Assembly (NCBI GenBank): GCA_019775845.1
Contig: JADQAV010000007.1
Coordinates: forward strand, 558,390-622,389
Length of the DNA stretch: 64,000 bases
DNA from: Myrmaecium sp. VS I D KN 1
Lineage: Eukaryota > Ascomycota > Dothideomycetes > Valsariales > Valsariaceae
Reading direction: 5' to 3'
Position numbers and translations under genes: made by a program. Position 1 is the stretch's first letter; every line of letters starts with the position of its first letter. This document shows, piece after piece, positions 55,964 through 64,000 of the stretch. The notes beneath the pieces are model-generated. The model was not told the origin of the DNA, ran no database searches, and saw only the letters and a list, made by a program, of their open reading frames with translations.

Positions 55964-57937
55964 ATGTCCTTCTCCGCGAAGCTGGCCGTTGGGTTGGGCG
56001 CCGCTCTCGCGGCCGTCCCTGCCGCCCAGGCTCAGCTGTATGACAAGGTCATCCAGACTACCTACGGTCCCGTCCAGGGCTTCAAGTACTTCAACTCCTC
56101 CGTCACCGAGAAGTTCTGGAACGTCTCCGACAGCAATGTGGCTGCATTCCTCGGCATCCCGTACGCTGCCGACACCGGCTACCAGGTGCGTTGGAGAGTT
56201 CATTTTCTGACCTTCCATATCTCGTACTGTCGGCGCGAGTAAGGAAGTAAGAAGGGTAGAAAGGAGAGAAGGCTGACGCGGAATTCGCCTCGAACAGAAC
56301 CGATGGAAACCCCCTCAACCGAGGGAGCCTTGGAACGAGACCTTGATGGCCACCGACTTTGGTCCCATCTGTCCGACCTCGTACGGGACCGGGTACAGCG
56401 AGGACTGTCTGAGCCTCAACATCTGGACCGGTGCCAACTCGACCAGCGACAAGTTGCCCGTTATGCTGTGGAACCAGGGCAGCGACGAGACCAGCAACAA
56501 CCCCTGGTGGTACGGCGGTGGCAGTAAGTGCATCTCCGCAGTCTGATATTGATTCTCGCGGTATCGCTAAAACCGGAAATAGTGGCCATGAAGGGCGTGG
56601 TGGTCGTTACTTTCAACCGCCGCGACGACGCGTTCGGGTACCTTGCTCACCCAGACCTCAATGCTGAAGGCCTTGCGGCCACCGGCTACAACACCTCGGG
56701 CAACTATGGTGTGCTTGACCAGCTCGAGGTGCTCAAGTGGATCCAGAAGAACATCGCCAACTTTGGTGGTGACCCAGACCGTAAGCCTGCTATCCTGTTC
56801 ATTGCCCAAGATCCGGTATCGTTGACCAAGCATCTGTGTAGGCGTCACCATCGCCGGCCAGTCCTTCGGGTCCTCCCAAGTCTACCACGCGGTCAACAGC
56901 CCTCTCTTCAAGGGCTACTTCCACGGCGCCATCTCCGAGTCCGGCATCCGGTACCCCTACGACACCCTCATCGCCGGCCTGGCGACCTCCTACGTCCCCA
57001 TGGACGACGCCCTCTTCCACGGCGTCAACTACACCACGTTCCACAACGCCAGCAGCATCGCCGAGCTCCGCACCCGGTCGGTCGAGGAGCTCCTCGTCGG
57101 CTCCGGCGAGCGCGTCAACGGCACCTGGATCTGGTGGGTGACGGCCCTGTCGGTCAACTACCCCTTGGTCTTCAAGCCGGTGCTGGACGGCTACGTCCTC
57201 CCGATGAAGTACATCGAGCAGTTGATCGAGGGCCCCGCCAATGACGTGCCGCTCATCACCGGTAACACCAAGGTAAGCACCGGATCTCCCACTTACCCCT
57301 TCCTGCCCCGCCTTTGCACAATCGCCTGGCCTGATTCGACCCAACTGACGAAATCAATCAGGACGAGAGCGGTGCGACCCTCCCGCTGAACGGCTACACT
57401 GTCGACCAATACATCAACTACACCACGCTCAAATACGGCAACCTGTCCACCCGCTACCTCTCGCTCTACCCGGCGGGTGACAACTCCACCCAAGCAGACA
57501 TGGCCTGGAACGCCGCGGCGCGTGACACCTCGCTGACGAGCACGTGGGCGTACGCGACGGGCTGGCAGAAATCCGCCGCCAGCCCCATCTACACCTACTA
57601 CTGGGACCACGCGCCGCCGGGCCAGGACCAAGGCGCCTTCCACCAGAGCGAGATCATGTACGCGCTCAACGCGCTCTACGCGAACGCGGACACGTACCCT
57701 TTTACCGCGGAGGACTACGCGATCGCGGAGAAGATGAGCGCGTACTGGGTGAACTTTGTCAAGACGGGTGATCCGAACGAGGGGGGCACGTATCGGGGTG
57801 AAGGCGCCTTGCCCCGGTGGTATCCGAATCAGGGTGATGCGAAGTATGTTATGCGTCTTGGTGATGGGTGGGGCAATCATACGGTTTGGAACGCGGAGTT
57901 CTTTATGGATTATTTCTATCAGCAGGTTCCTTACTAG
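55964..57937 (+). CDS. Secreted type B carboxylesterase
   Basis: Five exons, 55964-56185, 56298-56523, 56583-56780, 56842-57272 and 57362-57937, give 550 residues. A signal peptide (MSFSAKLAVGLGAALAAVPA, cut near AQA) precedes an alpha/beta-hydrolase fold. The family N-terminus is seen in AAFLGIPYA and CLSLNIWTG. The nucleophile elbow is AGQSFGSSQ (Ser in GQSFG instead of GESAG), the acidic residue is probably in ITGNTKDESGA, and the catalytic His is in GAFHQSEIMYAL. Many N-glycosylation sites (NSS, NVS, NTS, NYT) fit secretion. The usual HGGG-type oxyanion loop is replaced by MLWNQGSDETSNNPWWYGGG, and NYR by NRR, so substrate range may differ from classical lipases or cholinesterases. I recall a fungal subgroup with the same GQSFGS elbow. 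Confidence 0.88.
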
Positions 57938-58417
57938 ATGGATGGAGAATGGGGGGGGGGAGGGGCACGTGTCTTTCCCCCTCTCGACTCTGTCGGTTGT
58001 TGTGTAGATGGCGGGTGGATTCCTCTTCTCCTTTCGCTCGATGTCATCGTTGACGGCGTGATTGATGTGTATCAATGTAGTACATATAATATAAACATAT
58101 ACTGTGGTCCTATTCCTCATGCGGAGAGGTTCGGTCGACCTCGCGCTCTAGACCGAGAAATCCATCGCCTGGTTTCACTCAAACGGCGAGTTTGTAACGG
58201 TGCTACTAGCGCTTCGTCGTCGAGTGTCGTGCAGATGTGCAGATTCGCAAGGGCTCGCATAGAATGCACTGGCAACGTCACGAACAGAAGGGCACCGCTA
58301 TTATCGTATGCGGTAGTTTCTGTTCCGACAGAAGCTGATAAGTTGAGCTTATATGCGCTGTAGAGAGCAGACCCACTCAGGTAAAAATGATCCTCACACA
58401 ACCCACCCCATGACCCA
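57938..58417. other. Convergent intergenic region
   Basis: 3' UTRs of the esterase (plus) and the second rhodopsin-fold gene (minus). A G-run lies at 57952-57961. No gene. Confidence 0.5.
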
Positions 58418-59788
58418 TCACAGCTTCCCACCCTCCTGATCCACGCTCGTCGTAACATGGATGCCCTTGCCGTAATCCTGCGGCCGAGCTAGCTCCTCCT
58501 GGCTGCTCGAGCCCTCTTCCCAGTAGCAGGCGGAAGTCTGAAGACCGGAAGCCCCCGATGCCGACGTCGATGTCCCGGCGGTGGAGAGGCGCTTGAGCGG
58601 GATGCTGTGGCGATGGGAATGTGAGTGAGAGTGGGAGGGATTCGAGCGCGAGCGGCTGTCCGAGTTGGCTTGCTTCTCGTAGCCCCGCGAGCCGGTGCCG
58701 TAGCGGAGGGAGGTGGCGGCGGTGCGGGCGCTGGCGTAGAAGGCGGGGCAGCAGCCGATGATGACGGCTGATGGGTATGTTAGCAATGGCACTTGCGTTT
58801 TTTGGTTCGATGTGGTTCGGGTGGTGAAAGAAAGACGCACCGATGGCGCTCTCCACGATTCCCCACAGAGCCAGCCAGGAGGAGCTGGGCGTGCTGCTGT
58901 TCTCGGCCTTGACGCCGATCTGCACGACCCGGATGATGGCCATGAGGATGCAGACGATGCCGAGACAGAAGAGGGCGCCGATGCCGAGCTTGCGGGAGAG
59001 CGGCATTTGGAGCTTGGCGATGAGGCGGAGGGGGAGGATCATGACTGTAATTGGGGAAGTGTCAGCGTCTTCGGCGCGGTTTTATGCTTTCTGTTTGAAT
59101 GGGGAGCTGGGACATACTCATCAGATCGGAGATCACGTCCACGGCGAAGGCATAGTATAAGCTTGCGATCTGAGCGCGCACATCGCGAGCGGTGGTGCAT
59201 TCGCCAGGAGTGAACCAGGCGTGCATGCTGGAGCAGGAGGTGAAGTTGGAGATAATTGCGCCGACGAGTGTCTAAGCGCCAAAAGAAAAGTCGTACCAGC
59301 GACGCCGTTAATGCTCGGATACTTCGACGGGACGAGGGAGAGAGGACGACACGACTTACCACAGCGCAGAACCCCACCACCCCCCACCACAGCGCAATAT
59401 ACGTCCGCAAGCCCTCCATAATCTTCCGATACAGTGCCAGCAGCGAGAACTTGACCGACCAGAGCGTGAGCCAGAGCAGCATGGTGTTGGTGAAGAAGAC
59501 CTTGATCTCGAAGAGCATGTCGTCCATGATGGTGGCGTAGTAGGGCGTCTTGCCCGCCACTGCGTCCGAGACGCGGTACAGGGCCGGCGTGACGGCGATG
59601 TAGAGGATGGTGAGGGCGAGGAAGAAGAGGTAGGCTAGGAGTAGGAGGTAGTCCTCCGGCCCGGGTACCTTGCGCTTGAAGGCGGTGATGCCGATGCGGA
59701 CGACGACGACGGTGGATGTCAGGACGATCATGGCGTAGCCGGTATGTAGAAGCTGCGTAGAGGTGACGTAGTTCTGGGTAGAGGACAT
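58418..59788 (-). CDS. Fungal rhodopsin-fold integral membrane protein
   Basis: Exons 59788-59360, 59271-59118, 59044-58841 and 58767-58418 give 378 residues, all in phase. Seven hydrophobic segments run from TGYAMIVLTSTVVVVRIGIT through YLLLLAYLFFLALTILYIAV, WLTLWSVKFSLLALYRKI and LVGAIISNFTSC to GIGALFCLGIVCILMAIIRV and WLALWGIVESAIGAVIIGCC. Family marks are PGPEDYL, KFSLLALYRK and a Cys pair around the extracellular loop (FTSC with GECTTARD). The tail is cytosolic, Ser/His-rich (SRSNPSHSHSHSHRHS) and acidic at the end. It belongs to the same broad family as the protein at 38776-40332 but is not a close duplicate. A sensory role is possible but unproven. Confidence 0.87.
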
Positions 59789-61270
59789 GTTGGAGGTCGT
59801 CCTTCGCGGGGTCCCTGCCCGCGAGCCGTATGGAGTAGTGATCGATGAAAGCTCTCTCGGGACGCCTGGCCTCCTGATTTCCGGTGAACGAAGTATGAAG
59901 ACAAAGGGAAATGGTCAGTCGCTATCAATTGTAATGAGTAAGTGTATTCAGTCAATGGGCGTAGCCGTCGTAAATTTTCATGAATATACAGAGCTGGAAA
60001 AAGCGAAGGTATCGAAGTATGGAAGAAGTACTCGAGATCTCGAGTAGGGGTGGCATGGTGGCGTCAAAAGTGAACGCCGAAAGCACAAGAAGAGAGGAGA
60101 GGAGGATCAAGAGTCGAAAGGCGCACATGGGGGAGACAAAAGGAAGGAAGCAAGTTCATATGGAGGTATGTCGGCGAGACTGCATATGCCGGCGAGACCT
60201 CACAGTGCCGAACCTATCCTGTGCCAGAGGGCTCGCATGATTCGCTCCGATCCCATCGCCTCTGCCGTTGACTTGCATGTTCTGGGAAGCGGGTGTTTCC
60301 AACTCTCGTGCGTGCAGGGGGTGGATGGTGGATGGAAAGTTGGAAACCCAGGCGCATCGATCGCTGGCGTGATTTCTAGCATGCAATATGCGGCCGCGGA
60401 GCCAGACTGCCCTCTTCTCGCCTGCACCAAAGCACGCGATGCAGCTTTTAGTTCGACGTCCGTTGGAATCCTTCGTCGGTTAGCCGAGTAGGGGGTGAAG
60501 GAGATGAGGAGAGACCTCTGGGAAGAAGGATTCTGGGCCTCGTCAGTGAGCGAAAAGCTTTCCGAGGCTCGAGGATGCGATGGTGATAACATGCGATGCG
60601 TTAGCTTTCGAATATCGATGGCCAGGACAACCGTACTGTGGTTACCCTCTGGATCTTGCACTCACTCCGCCCACGGCTGTGAACCACCCCAGTGGGGGGA
60701 ACAAGAGGGGAACAAACGGGCGGACCGGCTCGGGGCTGGTCGGGAACAGTGGACCGTTGCACTGGAGTGGGGAAACTCAGGCACCGGCGCCGTTAACCCC
60801 TGTCAAACCCCCCTGAACGCGCAGTGAACCGTCCGCCGTTGAGCTCCCGCCGGCGCGGCCTCGCCGTTCAGTTCCCCCACCGGTCTCAGCCAGCATCCGG
60901 GGATTTGGCTGGATGAGGCAGGTTACAGCGGAAGAGTTGTGGCCCTCGCTGGCCATCCCATCATGTTCATCCTGCTCTCCCGCTGTTCACCATCCCATCA
61001 TCCGCTCCCCCACCACGTTCATCTCCCGTTTCCGCGCCTCCGCCGTGTGTTCCCTCAGCTGCACGTCCCGGCCTCGACCCATCGCAATCAATCAACATGA
61101 AAACTCCAACGGGCCACCACCGCCTCTTCTTCCTTCTTCCCTCCCCTTCTTGAACCAGGAAGCCACCCATCACTCTCCCTTTCGACCCCCCCATCTCCCC
61201 TGCCTTTTGTCTCCTGCAGGTCCCAGCCGCTCTTTGCTTCCTGTTGGTGTGGTTCGTCCCCGCTCTCCCC
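59789..61270. other. Divergent intergenic region
   Basis: Promoters of the rhodopsin-fold gene (minus) and the FAD oxidase (plus). A short upstream frame starting at ATG 61098 (18 codons, then TGA) lies in the likely 5' leader of the oxidase gene. No other gene was recognised. Confidence 0.5.
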
Positions 61271-63097
61271 ATGCTTCTTCTCTCCTTCCTCCTGCTCGCC
61301 GGTCTGGGTGCGGTTGCGCGTGCCCAGAATGCCACTTCCTTTGAGCCTGCCGACTTCAATGTGACGGCCGCGTTACTGGGAAAGGGGATCAACGTGACCG
61401 CGATCCCTGCCTTGCAAAGCTTCGAGAAGCGTTCCTCGACCGCGGCGTGCGCCGCTGCTGTGAGTGGGCCCTCCCCTCCCCTCCCCTCCCCCTCGCTTCC
61501 CAACCGAATGTTTCGCCGTGCTGGCCCGGCAATCCTGACGCTTCCCGAGACAGTGCAGCTCCCTCGGCTTCCTCTACGGCAGCCGAGTGATCAAGCAAAG
61601 CGCGACGACCAGCTACGACAACTTCACCGCGTCCTATTGGTCAGCGCAACAGGAAGCCGTCGACCCGTACTGCATTTTCAAGCCCACCTCAGCCGTGGAG
61701 GTGTCCATCCAGGTCCTGCTATCTCGTCTGACGCAATGCCCTTTCGCGGTCAAGAGCGGCGGACACGCTGCCTTTGCCGGCGCCTCGAGCATCGACGGCG
61801 GCATCACCGTTTCTCTCGAGCTCATGAACGACGTCACGCTGTCCGCCGACAAGAGCACCGCCAGTATCGGCGGTGGCAGCCGTTGGCTGGAGGTGTACAC
61901 CACCCTCGAGGACGAGAACGTAGCCGTGGTGGGAGGTCGCGTGTCCTCGATCGGTGTTGGCGGGTTGACCACAGGAGGTACGTTGCAGTCGCGCTGCTCA
62001 CCCCGCATGAAAAGAAACCACAGCCCGCTGACTCAGCCGCAGGCGGCCTCTCCTTCTTCTCCAACATCTACGGCTGGGCGTGTGACAACGTCGCTAGCTA
62101 TGAGGTAAAGTTAACCTCTGACACTCAACTCAAGCATCTATCTCACTAACCCACTTGCTAGGTCGTTACGGCCAGCGGCCTCATCGTCACCGCCTCGCCC
62201 ACCTCCTTCACGGACCTGTACTGGGCGCTCCGGGGCGGCGGACCCAATTTCGGTATCGTCACCACCTTCCACCTCCGCACGATCCCGCAAGGGCTGATGT
62301 GGGGCGGATCGCGCGTGCATTTGGAAGCGCAGTTCCCCGCGCTGATCCAAGCCTTCGTCAACCTGGGCCACAACGTGACGACCGACCCGAACGCCGCCCA
62401 GATCCTCTCCTTCACGCACGCCGAGGGGCTCAACCTGGCGAGCGCGGACCTGCAGTACGCCTTGCCGGAGGCCAACGCGAGCGTCCTAGCCGAGTACCTC
62501 GCCGTCCCGGACGCGATCGAGGACACGACCGCGGTCCGCAGCCTGGCCAACCTGACCCTCCAATTCAACTCCGTGAATCCGAACGGGCTGCGAGAAACGT
62601 ACTGGACGGCGACGTACGTGCTCGACGCGGACCTCGTCACCTTCGTCAAGGATACCTTCTACGCCGAGCTGGCCGCGATCGCGGACGCCGCCGACCTCGT
62701 CCCCGCCGCCACGCTGCAAGTCATCAGCACGCCCATGCTCGCCGCCATGGCCCAGCACGGCGGCAACCCGCTCGGCCTCAACGCCACCCGCGGCCCCCTC
62801 CTCCTCCTCAACATGAACATGATGTGGTCCGACGCCGCGGACGACGACCGCATCCTCACCGCCAACAAGAACGTCATCGACGCCACCGTCGCCGCCGCCG
62901 CCGCCCGCGGCCTCGACGTCGACTACCTCTACATGAACTACGCCAGCCAGTATCAGGCCGTCGTGCCCAGCTACGGCGCCGCGAATCTGGAGCGTTTGAA
63001 GACGGTCGCGGCGACGTACGATCCGGCGGGCGTGTTTCAGACGCTGGAGCCGGGGTATTTTAAGTTGGCGGGTGCGCCGGCGACGTGGGATTTGTGA
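61271..63097 (+). CDS. Secreted FAD-linked oxidase of the berberine bridge enzyme family
   Basis: Exons 61271-61459, 61554-61977, 62043-62104 and 62162-63097 give 536 residues. A signal peptide (MLLLSFLLLAGLGAVARA) is followed by the FAD-binding PCMH domain: CPFAVKSGGHAAFAGAS contains the His (SGGH) that binds FAD covalently; SIGGGSRWLEVYTTLED and VVGGRVSSIGVGGLTTGGGL follow. The second covalent Cys of bicovalent members is replaced in GRVSSIGVGG, so a single His link is expected. YWALRGGGPNFGIVTTFHLR is the family hallmark, and the C-terminal BBE segment reads YDPAGVFQTLEPGYFK. Such enzymes oxidise sugars, alcohols or secondary-metabolite intermediates using O2. The ATG has a weak context (CTCCCCATG), but no better in-frame ATG gives a signal peptide. 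Confidence 0.9.
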
Positions 63098-64000
63098 GGG
63101 GTTTGTTGCTGCCGAAGTGATGAGGTTGTGGGTGCGGGTGTGGGATGGGATAGCTTTCCTAAAAGCGTTTGTAAATATTAGTTTTGTACAGTAATAATAT
63201 CATACATTAGTAGATGAAGTGAATGTGCTCGTGCACAAACTTATAAGGCGGCGCGTGTGGGATGCGGTATTGCGCATTATCGGTATTACTTAGTTCTACT
63301 ATAAACAGGATATCCTACGTCCAGCCCAATATCTTGGGATGAAAGCTAAGTACCGAAGGTTCAGAAGTATAGTACACGACCTAGTAAAATATAGGATTGT
63401 ATACTAGGATTGAATAGTAACGGGAACTATTCATATAGATTACAAATTTCAGTAGGAGTAGTATACCATGTTCTATGGATAAGTCAAGTTAGCCAGTTTG
63501 TTTCTCAGTGGGTAGGTAAGGTAAGTCTATTTCGGGCAAATCAAACTCACTTCAATGTACTGTTCTAGGTAGCACGTCAGTATAGGACACAAGCGATTAA
63601 GCAAGCAGGACACGCACCCATATACAGACAAACCCGCCACGGGAAGGGATGATAAGGAAAGGATAGTAATATAGTGCGCAGCAACCATTGTGTGCTTACG
63701 ATATGCCCACGCACGTACGTACATACCTACTAAGGAGGTTCCTGTCCTTTCTTGCCTTCGTTATCCTCCTGTCCTTTTGACCGTACACATTGACGACTGG
63801 CTTATATACTTCACTATAGCACCGCTACTACCGCGTGCCTGAAACGAAGGGGGTTGTCATGATCAACAGTATCTATAAGTACTTATATATGTATATACAT
63901 CTGTTCCTCCCTTCCAGATCCCAAGATCTCAAAAAGCTTATATGAAAGCGCCCCGTTACCACTGAACGTACCTCAGGGGTCAATGTCAGCCAGAGCCTTG
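63098..64000. other. 3' flank to the end of the window
   Basis: 3' UTR of the oxidase gene followed by AT-rich, TpA-rich sequence (about 63160-63530) without a gene. The window ends in non-coding sequence. Confidence 0.5.

Overview
The window reads as nuclear chromosomal DNA of a filamentous ascomycete. Almost every gene is broken by short introns (about 45-190 bases) with GTRNGT donors, CTRAC-like branch points and CAG/TAG acceptors. The gene set is typical of Pezizomycotina: fungal rhodopsin-fold membrane proteins, a But2-type wall protein, a berberine-bridge-type oxidase, a P450 and a fungal metallothionein. The ribosomal protein uL23 looks closer to Aspergillus-type than to Neurospora-type proteins as I remember them, so Eurotiomycetes is my best guess; this was not tested by alignment. 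No rRNA, tRNA, CRISPR, virus-like element or intact transposon was recognised.

Layout. 0-5 kb: a PIN4-like RRM/R3H RNA-binding protein, then a long gene-poor stretch and a 48-residue Cys/His-rich protein. 8-17 kb: histone H2A.Z, nicotianamine synthase, a 26-residue metallothionein in three exons, and a phytanoyl-CoA-dioxygenase-type Fe(II)/2-oxoglutarate enzyme. 17-28 kb is a conserved block: a hotdog-fold dehydratase, prephenate dehydratase, eRF1, an AVT-type vacuolar amino acid transporter, the 25S rRNA methyltransferase BMT2 divergent from uL23 (RPL25), and TIM8. 29-45 kb is more accessory: an MFS sugar transporter, a P450, a rhodopsin-fold receptor-like protein, a small secreted protein, two related C2H2 zinc-finger genes and a type II membrane glycosyltransferase-like protein. 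47-63 kb is dominated by secreted or membrane proteins: a But2-domain wall protein, a G1-peptidase-like secreted protein, a type B carboxylesterase, a second rhodopsin-fold protein and an FAD-linked oxidase.

How the genes relate. The housekeeping block covers translation and ribosome biogenesis (eRF1, BMT2, uL23), mitochondria (TIM8, the dehydratase) and amino acid metabolism (PHA2, AVT). The most suggestive accessory grouping is nicotianamine synthase and metallothionein with an Fe(II)-dependent dioxygenase between 10.6 and 16.5 kb: two metal chelator systems and a metal enzyme side by side. No polyketide synthase, NRPS or terpene synthase lies in the window, so the P450, oxidase and transporter cannot be called a biosynthetic cluster from this sequence alone.

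Exon boundaries were inferred by eye from splice consensus, reading phase and recalled family sequences. Every multi-exon model closes in frame, but none has been tested against RNA or a database.
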